Assembly (NCBI GenBank): GCA_963782345.1
Contig: CAWAJF010000007.1
Coordinates: 372,001-436,000 of the forward strand
Length of the DNA: 64,000 nt
Source: DASUPK01 sp963782345
Lineage (GTDB): Bacteria > Actinomycetota > Thermoleophilia > Solirubrobacterales > 70-9
Reading direction: 5' to 3'
The translations under genes were made by a program, and so were the position numbers. The number at the start of each line of letters is the position of its first letter. The first letter of the stretch is position 1. Positions 47,211-55,555 of this stretch are shown piece by piece. The notes beneath the pieces were generated by a model. That model was not told the DNA's origin, searched no databases, and worked only from the letters and a program-made list of their open reading frames with translations.

Positions 47211-49856
47211 CCCGCGAGCTTGGCCTCAATGGCGTGGCGCGCGGCCGACAGGGCCTCATCCAGCTTGGAGGGGTCGCGGCCTCCCGCCTGAGCCACGTTG
47301 TCGCGCCCTCCCCCGCCTCCGCCGACGATCTGTGCAACCTCCCGGATCACATCCGACGCCGAGATCCCTCGGTCGGTGACGTCCTTGCTGAAGCTGGCCA
47401 CGAGGGCGACCTTGCCGTCCCCGGTTCCGCCGAGCACGACCGCCGCCTCGCCCGCGCGCGACTTGATCCGGTCCGCGAGGTCGAGCAGCGAGCGCTGGTC
47501 CGCGCCCTCTCCCCTGCCCACGAAGACGGTCACGCCGCCGATCCGCTGCCCGGTGGCCGCCATCTCCTCCGCCTTCTTGGACAGATCGGCCGAACCCGCC
47601 TGCTTGCTCTGTTCTTCCAGCTCGGAGAGCTGCTCGGCCATTCGCCGGGCGGCCGAGACCGGATCCTGCTCGGACCCGACGATCCGGCCGACCTCGCTCA
47701 GCTCGCGTGACCTTCCCCGGAACCAGTCGATGGCCGCTGGACCCGTGAGCGCCTCGATCCGCCGCACGTTCGCGGCGCTCGAGCCCTCGGAGGCGATCGC
47801 GAAGATCCCGATCGCCGCCGTGTTCAGCACGTGCGTGCCGCCGCAGAGCTCGCGCGAGACGTCCTCGACCTCGACGACGCGGACCCAGTCGCCGTACTTC
47901 TCCCCGAACAGGGCCATCGCGCCGAGCCGCTCGGCGTCCATTCGCGACATCTCGATCGCCCGCACCCAGTGGCTCTCCTTGATCCATTCGTTGACCCGGT
48001 CGCCGACGTCCCGGAGCTCCTCGTTGGTCAGCGGCGCGCCGTGGGTGAAGTCGAAGCGCAGCTTGTCCGGGCGAACGGCGGAGCCGGCCTGGCGGACGTG
48101 CGTCCCGAGGCGCTCGCGAAGCGCGGCGTGCAGAAGATGCGTGGCGGTGTGGTTCCGCATCGTCGCGAAGCGCGAGACATGGTCGACGTCGGCCTCCACG
48201 CGGACCCCCGGGGTCAGGTCTTGCATGCCACTTCTGTCGTCTGCAAGACCTGACCCCTGGAGCTCGATGGCCTGGTCGTCGCCCAGCCGGTACACGTCCG
48301 CCACCCGCGCGCTGCCTGCCTCCCAGCGGATCTCGCCGGAATCGGCCACCTGGCCGCCGCCCTCCGCGTAGAAGGGGCTCTCCTCGAGCTTGACGAGCGC
48401 CCGTCCGTTGTCGCCCTTGACCGCGAGCAGGCTGGTCTCGGCGCGGAGCTTCTCGTAGCCGACGAAGCGCGACGGAGGCGCCTCCGAGGCGAAGCTGATC
48501 ACGGCCCCGTGGTGGTCCTCGGAGCCGTGCGCGGTGGCGGTTCCCATCCGCGCGCGCGTACGCTGTTCCTCCATCAGCTCCTCGAAGCCCTCGTCGTCCA
48601 CCGAGAGGCCCTGCTCGGCGAGCAGCTCCTTGGTCAGGTCATAGGGAAAGCCGTAGGTGTCGTGCAGCTTGAAGGCGTCCTCCGCGTCGATCCAGGACGT
48701 GCGGTCCTCGTGGGCATGGCGGACGAGGTCGGCGACCATCTGCATCCCGCGGTCCAGGGTGCGCCCGAAGCCCTCCTCCTCGTCGGCCGCCCATCGCAGC
48801 ACGGTCTCGCGCGCCGCCGCGAGCTCGGGATAGGCGGGAGCGAGCAGCTCCAGGGCGCGATCGGCGAAGCGGGACATGAACGGCGCCTCGAGGCCGATCG
48901 ACCGGCCCTGATGGATCGCGCGCCGCATGATCCGGCGCAGGACGTACCCGCGGTCCTCGTTCGAGGGCACGACACCGTCTGCGATCAGGGCCGCCGTGCC
49001 GCGCGAATGGTCGGCCAGGATTCGCATGGCGCGAGTGGTCGCCCCGTCCTGCGAATACGAGCGGCCCGAGAGCTCCTCCGCGAGCTCGATCAACGGTCGG
49101 AGGGCGTCCGTGTCGAAGACGGATGGGACTCCCTGGAGGACCGCCGCCATCCGCTCCAGCCCCATGCCGGTGTCGATGCTCTTCATCGGCAGCTCGCTGA
49201 GGGTGCCGTCCTCGGCGAGGTCGTAGCTCATGAAGACGTGGTTCCAGTACTCGAGATAGCGGTCGGTGTCATCTCCCGGGAGATCGCCCGGCTTTCCGAA
49301 GCGCTCACCGCGGTCGAGATACATCTCCGAGCAGGGTCCGCAGGGGCCGGTCGTCCCTCCCTGCCAGAAGTTCTCGGACCGGGGAAGCCGGACGATCCGC
49401 TCCTCGGGCAGGCCGATCGCCTTCCAGATCTCGATCGACTCCTCATCGGCGCCGAGCCCGAGCTCCTCGTCGCCCGCGAAGACGGTTGCCCAGATCAGCT
49501 CGGGGTCGAAGCCGAAGCCCCCGGTGGAGAGCTCCCAGCCCCAGCGGATCGACTGCTGCTTGAAGTAGTCGCCGAAGCTCCAGTTGCCGAGCATCTCGAA
49601 GAAGGTGAGGTGCCGCGCCGTGTTCCCGATCTCGTCGATATCGACCGTGCGAAAGCAGCGCTGGTAGTCCGTCACCCGGGAAGCCGGTGGCTTCTCCTCG
49701 GCGCAGGAAGTAGGGCTTGAACGGCTGCATGCCGGCCGTGGTGAGCAGCACCGAAGGATCGTCGAACGAGGGAACGAGCGACGCCGAGGGAACCAGCTTG
49801 TGCCCTCGCTCCTCGAAGAACGAGAGATAGGTTCTGCGGATCTCCTCGGTCTTCAT
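47207..49856 (-). CDS. alaS: alanyl-tRNA synthetase, with a +1 shift near its start
   Basis: The class II synthetase that charges tRNA-Ala and edits Ser/Gly mischarging. From ATG 49856 (MKTEEIRRTYLSFFEERGHK) the frame runs to PYFLRRGEAT, then breaks; the rest starts with VTDYQRCFRTVDIDEIGNTA. Removing one base of the CCC/GGG at 49675-49680 joins them, giving 882 residues, the normal size. Later motifs are complete: RHLTFFEMLGNWSFGDYFKQ, the editing-domain HTATHLLHAAL and CGGTHV, and the C-Ala domain (VFVGRGEGADQRSLLDLADR). A perfect 16-bp inverted repeat is embedded in the linker before HTATHLL. The gene is essential, so the shift is probably a sequence error. Confidence 0.9.
48210..48257. 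repeat. 48-bp perfect inverted repeat inside alaS (REP-like hairpin)
   Basis: GGGGTCAGGTCTTGCA (48210-48225) and its exact reverse complement TGCAAGACCTGACCCC (48242-48257) flank a 16-base loop. It is in frame in alaS and encodes part of GSGLADDRSGMQDLTPG, a stretch with no counterpart expected in AlaRS. This arm sequence resembles terminal palindromes linked to REP-associated (IS200-type) transposases; that link is from memory and not tested. No other copy was seen in the window. Confidence 0.85.
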
Positions 49857-49863
49857 CGGCCGA

Positions 49864-49869
49864 AGTCTA
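49864..49869 (-). promoter_or_regulatory. -10 hexamer TAGACT for alaS
   Basis: On the minus strand TAGACT is followed by seven bases and the alaS ATG, with no Shine-Dalgarno. This is the closest match in the window to the actinobacterial leaderless pattern. Confidence 0.55.
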
Positions 49870-49900
49870 GGAATGCGGGGCAGCCCGCGCCGTATCGGTC

Positions 49901-51025
49901 TCAGCGCTTGCGCTTGCGCTTGGCGCGCTTCAGCGTGATCGGGTCGGTGACCGCCTGCGCCGAGGCGCCCGAGCCGATCGCGATCTGCGCGAAGAGGTGC
50001 AGCTTCTTATGTCGCCTGATCGCCTTCCTGCCCGCCTTGGTCAGCTTGACGCCAACCTTCTTGGTCTCCCCGGCGGGGATGCTGAACCCGCCCTTGCCGT
50101 AGAGCTTGGCCTTCCCCCTCCCCTTCCGCTTGCCCTTCTTGGCCGCGGCCGCCGTCAGGGGGTTCCCGTTCAGCAGCCGCAGCCGGCCGTCGCAGGCCGT
50201 CGTCAGGCTGCAGACGAGCGAGATGACGGCGCGTCGCTTGCTGCGCACGAACCCGAGCTGACTCGCGAGCCCGATGGGCGAGACGCCACCGCCGGTGACC
50301 TGCCCGCTCGAGGACACGTCGCCCTGCAGCAGCACCTGGTAGCCGGCAAAACCGGACTGGTCGACACGCTCGTCGCCGAGCTCGAACGCCGGATACCAGG
50401 CGCCGCTCAGAGGCGAGTTCGCCGTGGCGCCGGAGTAGTCCCCGGTGTCGTTCATCGGGATCGGGACTCCCGGCTCGAGCACCGTGAGGGCGAGGAAGTC
50501 GTCGGTGTAGACCCCGGTGGCCGGGTCGGGAACCTTGTCGGAGCGCACCGGGATATTGACGGGGACGGTCGTGATCGTGTTCGGCGCCGGCGTGAACGCA
50601 GGGGTCTGGGCCTCGCTGAAGCAGCAGGCGCTCCTCGTACCCGCGCGGAGAAGACGCAGGACCTCGACTCGCATCGGGCCGGTGATCGGGCCGGCCTTGA
50701 CACGCACGGCGGTCAGCGTGCCGGTCACCGGCACGGTCAGGGACTCCGCCGGGCTGGACACGGAGCCGGAGGAGGTCACCGTGCACGTGTTCGCGCCGGC
50801 AAAGACGTAGCCGGGCGGTTGGTAAGGCCTGATCCTGCAGTCCCCTGGCGTCACTTGGCCGTTGGCGGTGTAGCCGTGGTTGTTGTAGTTCGCCGCCCGG
50901 TTCAGGTTGGTCCCGAAGGTGACCGCGCCGGCACTCGGGGGAAAGATCGCCAGCATCGCCAGCACGAGGCCTGCGATGACGGCGGGTACCGAGACGGTCC
51001 TGCGCGCTGGCGTTCCCGAATTCAC
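49901..51025 (-). CDS. secreted protein with lysine/arginine-rich tail
   Basis: A 374-residue exported protein of unknown family. Signal peptide VIAGLVLAMLAIFPPSAGAV. The mature part looks beta-rich with several cysteines (GDCRIRPYQPPG, ANTCTVTSSG, SACCFSEAQTPAF) and later LICSL-type strand pairs (AVISLVCSLTTACDGRLRLL). The last 90 residues are Lys-rich (AKKGKRKGRGKAKLYGKGGF, then GETKKVGVKLTKAGRKAIRR) and the end is KRAKRKRKR. The region VGVKLTKAGRKAIRRHKKLH is a recurring element of secreted Solirubrobacterales proteins. GTG 51025 is preceded by TAGGTT six bases away. It is next to a vWA protein gene with a similar Lys-rich end. Confidence 0.6.
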   Translation of the reverse strand: MNSGTPARRTVSVPAVIAGLVLAMLAIFPPSAGAVTFGTNLNRAANYNNHGYTANGQVTPGDCRIRPYQPPGYVFAGANTCTVTSSGSVSSPAESLTVPVTGTLTAVRVKAGPITGPMRVEVLRLLRAGTRSACCFSEAQTPAFTPAPNTITTVPVNIPVRSDKVPDPATGVYTDDFLALTVLEPGVPIPMNDTGDYSGATANSPLSGAWYPAFELGDERVDQSGFAGYQVLLQGDVSSSGQVTGGGVSPIGLASQLGFVRSKRRAVISLVCSLTTACDGRLRLLNGNPLTAAAAKKGKRKGRGKAKLYGKGGFSIPAGETKKVGVKLTKAGRKAIRRHKKLHLFAQIAIGSGASAQAVTDPITLKRAKRKRKR

Positions 51026-51031
51026 GCCCGC

Positions 51032-51037
51032 AACCTA
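51032..51037 (-). promoter_or_regulatory. -10 hexamer TAGGTT for the secreted-protein gene
   Basis: On the minus strand TAGGTT is followed by six bases and GTG 51025; no Shine-Dalgarno is present. Confidence 0.45.
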
Positions 51038-51202
51038 CGTGCGTGAGAACCTCGCGGCCACCGTACTTCGCCGCAATTCGCAGTCAGGGAAAAGCCGCAT
51101 CCCACCACGGGGACTTGCACGTCCGTGCGCCTGCGCACAACGAGGAGCGGCCGGCGCCTACGCGCCGGCCGCTCCCGTCGAACGTGCCACCAGCTCAAGG
51201 AC

Positions 51203-52279
51203 TCAGCGGATCGCTTGGGTGGTGACCACTGTCGGAGCCGTTCCCGGGGGGAACTGCTCCGCCTTCACCTTGAACTTGATCCTGATTCTCTTGACCTTCT
51301 TGCCCTGGCGCTTGGCCTTCCTCTTGAGGGCCTTCTTCGCCTTCTTCAGGCCCTTGACGTGGGCGGTCGCGAAGGTCCCGCCCGCCTGCGTCTGCGCCTT
51401 GACCCTGACCTTCAGCCCCTTCTTCTTCCCAGCGGCGCTGGCGACGGACTTGCCCGCCCCCACCGCGCCGACGAGCTGGAAGTTGACCGGGTCGAAGATC
51501 GCCGTCGGGCTGTCCCAGCTGATCAGGATGTCGCTGGACCCGCCGATCGGTGCGAACTTGTAGGTCACCTTCTGGCCCTGCCGTGTGAACGTCCTCGTGA
51601 ACGTCAGCGGCGCCTGACTGCACGCCACCTGCGCCGCGATGTCGGCGGCGATCGGCTGGACGGCCGCCGCCTGCGTGACGAAGTACGGCGCCGGGCCGCC
51701 CGTCTCCGAGGCGATCTTGTTGAGCAGGGTCTGTGCCGCGATGTTCGTCGAGAAGTCCTCGCCCAGGGCGATCACGTAGGTCTTCACGAACGGCTGCGGC
51801 GGATCTGGGCTACCACCCTCGTTGGGGAAGCCGTCGGTGAGAAAGATCCTCGCGTCGGCGGCGCCGTTGTGGCCAGTCGCGCCGGCCCAGGCCTCCTGGT
51901 AGTTGGTGCCGTCGTTGTTGGCGGCCACCTGCAGGAAGGAGTTCTGCATCTCCTGATTGACGGCCGGAATCGTCGCCGGGCCGAACAGGTTGTTCGGCGT
52001 GGAGCCGAACTCGATCCCGCCGAAGATGCGCCCGTTGTTGGAGCCGATGTTCGCGAATGCGCTCAACAGCTTCGTCCGGAACTTGCCCGGATCCGAGGTG
52101 TCCATCGAGCCCGAGTCGTCGATGATCGCCTCGATGTTCTTCGCCGGCGTGCAACCGGCGGACTTGACCGCGGTGCCGCTGTCGGCCGCGGCCGAGCCGC
52201 CGCCGAGGGCGACCATCGCCAGCAGCGCGGACAGGCTCAAGGCGGCCGCCAGTGGCGCCGGCATGAGACGCTTACGCAT
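51203..52279 (-). CDS. secreted von Willebrand factor A domain protein
   Basis: A 358-residue exported protein. Signal peptide APLAAALSLSALLAMVALGG. The vWA domain (about 45-215) has the MIDAS start EAIIDDSGSMDTSD (D-x-S-x-S), the Thr position in NNDGTNYQEAW and the Asp of ARIFLTDGFPNEGG, so metal-dependent ligand binding is expected. A beta domain (about 220-300) follows, then a long Lys/Arg stretch (AGKKKGLKVRVKAQTQ, KGLKKAKKALKRKAKRQGKK). ATG 52279 is preferred because AAGGGAG lies seven bases upstream; the ATG at 52294 would place that site inside the coding part. Function may be adhesion or matrix binding. Confidence 0.78.
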   Translation of the reverse strand: MRKRLMPAPLAAALSLSALLAMVALGGGSAAADSGTAVKSAGCTPAKNIEAIIDDSGSMDTSDPGKFRTKLLSAFANIGSNNGRIFGGIEFGSTPNNLFGPATIPAVNQEMQNSFLQVAANNDGTNYQEAWAGATGHNGAADARIFLTDGFPNEGGSPDPPQPFVKTYVIALGEDFSTNIAAQTLLNKIASETGGPAPYFVTQAAAVQPIAADIAAQVACSQAPLTFTRTFTRQGQKVTYKFAPIGGSSDILISWDSPTAIFDPVNFQLVGAVGAGKSVASAAGKKKGLKVRVKAQTQAGGTFATAHVKGLKKAKKALKRKAKRQGKKVKRIRIKFKVKAEQFPPGTAPTVVTTQAIR

Positions 52280-52473
52280 GTTTTCTCCCTTCATCTGGAA
52301 GGGCCGGATCTCCCGGGACCAGATCGCACGCGGATCGACGCAGCCCTTCGATTTCCCTAGAGGCGCTCAACCTATACTGGGGTGGCGCCTCGTTGCGACC
52401 GTAATAATCCGCAATTCGCAGTGCGGCGGACTACCCGGCTTGCGCCCTCGAAGGGACGACCGACGGCCGCCGA

Positions 52474-53916
52474 TCAGGCGATCTTCCCGTGCCCGACCAC
52501 CAGGTCGCCGTCCATCAGGCAGGCGACCTGACCGGGGGCCGCGCCGTCCACCGGCTCGGCGAGCGCCACGACCGCCTCGTCTGGATCGCCGTTCAACTCG
52601 ACGCGGCAGTCCCGCCTGGGCGCGTGGTAGCGGAGCCTGACCCCGTCGACGCGGTCCGCCGGACGGTGGAGCTTCGTCCCGCGGATGCGAATGCGGCTCG
52701 TGGCGAGCTGCTCGCGGCCGCCGGCGATCACCCGGTTGGCGGCGGCGTCCGTCTCCAGCACGTAGAGCGGCTCGCCGCCGCCGAGGCCGAGGCCACGCCG
52801 CTGCCCGACGGTGAAGTTGTGGTGGCCGTCGTGCGTGCCGAGCACGCGGCCGGCGCGGATCAACGACCTTTCCCGGCCGATCCGCGAGGCCGGCGTGGCG
52901 GCGCAGGAACTCGCGCTTCCCCTGCCCCGCCAGGAAGCAGAGATCCTGGCTCTCGGCCCGGCCCGCGACCTCCAGGCCCAGCCCCCGCGGCGATGCTCCC
53001 GGACCTCCGGTTTGGTGAGCTCGGCGAGCGGGAAAGCGGAGCCGCTCGAGCGACTCCGGCGCAAGGCCGAGAGCATGTAGGTCTGATCCTTGGCGCCATC
53101 GGCGGCCCCGCTCAGAAGTGGGCCCGATCCGTCGTCGGCGATCCGCGCGTAGTGCCCGGTGGCGAGCTTCGCCGCCCCGACGCGATCGGCGAGCGCGATC
53201 ATCGCGTCGATGCGGAGATCCCCGTTGCAGAGGACGCACGGATTCGGGGTGCGCCCCTCCGAATAGCCCCGCAGGAACGGATTCACCACCCCGGCGCGGA
53301 ACTCGTCCTCGAGATCCAGGGTGAGATGCGGGATGCCCAGCGAATGGGCAAGACGCCGGGCGCCGAGCACGGCCTCGGGAGAGCAGCAGCTCCGCTCGCC
53401 GTCGGTCCGCCGGTCGGCCCAGAGCTTGAGGGTGACCGCGACCACCTCGCGCCCGGCCTCTCGCTCGCGCAGGGCGGCGACGGCGGAGTCCACCCCGCCG
53501 CTGAGGGCGACGAGAACGCGCTCCCCCTCCTCCGGGCGACCGGCGAGCTGCGTTCCCGATCCCGCCAGAGCCGAAAGGGCGCGGTGGAGCGCGTCGGCCG
53601 CGAGCACCGCGGCGTGCCGGTGGGTCGGCGCCAGACCGCCGAGCTCGGCCTCGATCTCGTCCGGCCCGATCCGAGCAGCCTCGAGCACACTGACCCCCTC
53701 GGCGAGCGCCGCAGCCGCCGCTCCGGCCGCGGCGCTGGCGGCGCAGCCCTCGTGGTCGAAGTTGATGTGCTCGATCCCGCACTCGCTCGCGACGAGCGAG
53801 AGCCGCACCAGATCGCCACATGCCGAGCCGCCTGCCGACCCGCTGAACGAACCCTGGGGCGCGGGGCCGCGCCGCGAATCGTCGGCCAGATACTCCTCTA
53901 TTAGGTCTCGATTCAC
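52474..53916 (-). CDS. mnmA: NifU/IscU-like domain fused to tRNA 2-thiouridylase MnmA (indel-damaged)
   Basis: A 480-residue fusion. Residues 1-115 match an iron-sulfur scaffold (SACGDLVRLSL with Cys33, FDHEGCAASAAAG with Cys58, LGGLAPTHRHAAVLAADALH). The third scaffold Cys, expected near residue 102, is Ala. Residues 130-480 are MnmA, which makes 2-thiouridine at tRNA position 34: PP-loop ALSGGVDSAVAAL, GRTPNPCVLCNGDLRID (catalytic Cys230), and the C-terminal barrel. About residues 284-355 are partly out of frame: the other frames restore LAPESLERLRFP and RAESQDLCFLAGQGKREFL, the latter with the second catalytic Cys. At least four small indels (near 53063-53068, 53033-53035, 52982-52995, 52852-52853) explain it, net zero. 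Confidence 0.85.
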   Translation of the reverse strand: MNRDLIEEYLADDSRRGPAPQGSFSGSAGGSACGDLVRLSLVASECGIEHINFDHEGCAASAAAGAAAAALAEGVSVLEAARIGPDEIEAELGGLAPTHRHAAVLAADALHRALSALAGSGTQLAGRPEEGERVLVALSGGVDSAVAALREREAGREVVAVTLKLWADRRTDGERSCCSPEAVLGARRLAHSLGIPHLTLDLEDEFRAGVVNPFLRGYSEGRTPNPCVLCNGDLRIDAMIALADRVGAAKLATGHYARIADDGSGPLLSGAADGAKDQTYMLSALRRSRSSGSAFPLAELTKPEVREHRRGGWAWRSRAGPRARISASWRGRGSASSCAATPASRIGRERSLIRAGRVLGTHDGHHNFTVGQRRGLGLGGGEPLYVLETDAAANRVIAGGREQLATSRIRIRGTKLHRPADRVDGVRLRYHAPRRDCRVELNGDPDEAVVALAEPVDGAAPGQVACLMDGDLVVGHGKIA

Positions 53917-54129
53917 GGCTTCGCCATCAGATCGCGGCCACAGGCGGCCGCTTAGGAGGCTCCAGCCTGCCGTTTTCCGCCCCGGCTTGGTAACCCGTGT
54001 CGCATAGGTGGTGGTCTACCGCCAACCCCGAGGGACTGGCGGAAATCGACCCCCAAGCCAGTTGTGTTGGGTCAACGTTTGGAGCGGTTCGCGTACAGGC
54101 TCGGGCCTGGGTTCAACCCTAGCATCGGC

Positions 54130-54489
54130 TCAGTGGGTATCCGGCTCATCCTCCAGATGCCAGGAGGAGACCAGCTCGTCCCGTACCCCAAGCTCGATTC
54201 GGACCCGCGAGGTGTCTCCGACCTCACCGCTCCCGCGCCAGACGTATTCCAGGTTCGCGTGCACCACGACCCCCTTTTCGGTCCGCTCGATCTGGACCGG
54301 GACGTAGCGGCGGATCAGGTGGTCGAACTCCTTCCCGGCCCAGGCGACCGCCGCCTCACGCCCGCGGTGCACCCTCCGCTCGGTGTGGATCTCCACCTCG
54401 GGATGAACGAGCTCGCCCACCGCCGCCCGGTCGCAATCGCCGAGGGCGGCCAGGAAACGGCGAGCGAGCTCTTCCGAGTCCTCGGACAG
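54130..54489 (-). CDS. SnoaL/NTF2-like domain protein, start unclear
   Basis: A small NTF2-fold protein (DUF/SnoaL-like; 119 codons from CTG 54489). The family's first helix EELARRFLAALGDCDRAAVG is needed for a full fold, and it begins right after the TAG of the upstream membrane-protein gene, in the same frame, with no ATG, GTG or TTG before it. The next start codon (GTG 54420) would give 96 residues lacking that helix. Either CTG 54489 is used, the TAG is read through, or a base is wrong. Body: EVEIHTERRVHRGREAAVAW, HLIRRYVPVQIERTEKG, ELVSSWHLEDEPDTH. The enzymatic role is unknown; many such proteins are polyketide cyclases or steroid isomerases. Confidence 0.55.
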   Translation of the reverse strand: MSEDSEELARRFLAALGDCDRAAVGELVHPEVEIHTERRVHRGREAAVAWAGKEFDHLIRRYVPVQIERTEKGVVVHANLEYVWRGSGEVGDTSRVRIELGVRDELVSSWHLEDEPDTH

Positions 54490-55509
54490 CTATCTACCGC
54501 GCAGGTTCTGCGTCAGGCCCCGCGGCTGATCGCCGAGGCTTGCCTCGCGGGTGAAGCTGAGTCCAAGCGCGATCACCCCGAGCCCGAGCAGGACCCATGG
54601 CCAGACGCCGAGCTTGAACGGATGCGGCGGCGTCGAGTTCAAGTCCAGGCCCGCGATCACGAGGAAGAGCAGGAGCCCGATCGCGCCGACGTAGACGGGT
54701 CCTCTCACCCCGATCTGGGCGCCGAGCGCGACGAGCCCGAGGGAGACCACGAGCAGCAGGATGTCCCAGGCGTTGGTGGTCTCGATCGGAGGGGTGCCGG
54801 TGCCGAGAGGGTTCAGGTTGCCGAGCGCCGTGATCCCGAGCGCGCAGCCGATCACGGCGGCGATGCCGGCGCCGGTGAGCAGCTCGGATGCCTTCCACAG
54901 CCCCAGGTCCCCCGAGGGCGCCGTGGCGCTTGCGGCGGCCTCGTCGCCTCCGGGATTGTTGCGCCAGAGGTGGAGACCTCCGGCGAGCAGCCCGATCGCG
55001 AGCAGGCCGAGGAGACCGCGGTAGACGCCCCAATGGGCCCCGATGCCGCCCGAGAGGATCTTGTCCCAGAGAGCGGTCCAGGAGATGATCAGGGCGATCG
55101 ATCCGAGCAGCAGCTGGACCCGCACGCCGGCGACGGTCCCCGCATAGAAGGCGAGCCCGGCCGTCGCCAGGAAGATCCAGAACACGTTCAGCGACGCATT
55201 CGGGCTCCCGCCGATCAGGTCCACGAACTGCGTCAGCGCGAGGGGCGTGAAGAGCAGTCCGAAGACGCTGTGGACCGCCTGCCAGGGCCGGAGCTCTCCG
55301 GTCTGCGGCCTGGTCAGGATCGCTCCGTAGAGATAGACGGCGGGAATCGCAAGCACGAGGAACATCGGGAACGAGGCCCACTGGCTCGGATTCCCGGGCA
55401 GGAACGGGCCCTTGCGGATGTAGATCATCATCGCGCCGAGGCCGAACAGCAGCCCTCCGACCTTCCGGAGCGCATCGCGCGTGTCGTCGGGTTTGAAGAG
55501 ATCGTTCAT
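54490..55509 (-). CDS. multi-spanning membrane protein, unknown function
   Basis: A 339-residue protein with about ten membrane helices in two blocks, separated by a polar loop (about 190-205, RNNPGGDEAAASATAPSGD). Examples of helices: FPMFLVLAIPAVYLYGAILT, SVFGLLFTPLALTQFVDLIG, VQLLLGSIALIISWTALWD and VYVGAIGLLLFLVIAGLDL. No family motif is recognised. ATG 55509 has a good AAAGGAG site. Its TAG stop is followed in frame by the NTF2-like reading frame. Confidence 0.65.
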   Translation of the reverse strand: MNDLFKPDDTRDALRKVGGLLFGLGAMMIYIRKGPFLPGNPSQWASFPMFLVLAIPAVYLYGAILTRPQTGELRPWQAVHSVFGLLFTPLALTQFVDLIGGSPNASLNVFWIFLATAGLAFYAGTVAGVRVQLLLGSIALIISWTALWDKILSGGIGAHWGVYRGLLGLLAIGLLAGGLHLWRNNPGGDEAAASATAPSGDLGLWKASELLTGAGIAAVIGCALGITALGNLNPLGTGTPPIETTNAWDILLLVVSLGLVALGAQIGVRGPVYVGAIGLLLFLVIAGLDLNSTPPHPFKLGVWPWVLLGLGVIALGLSFTREASLGDQPRGLTQNLRGR

Positions 55510-55555
55510 CGGACTCCTTTGCCTCCCAGGATGGACGGGGACTTGCGGCGGGACC

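Noticed and set aside
11466..53068. Programmed ribosomal frameshifting as a common mechanism for ridA, lolA-like, alaS, cocE and mnmA
   Set aside because: The sites share no slippery heptamer or downstream structure, and several lie in housekeeping genes; single-base errors in short homopolymers explain them better.
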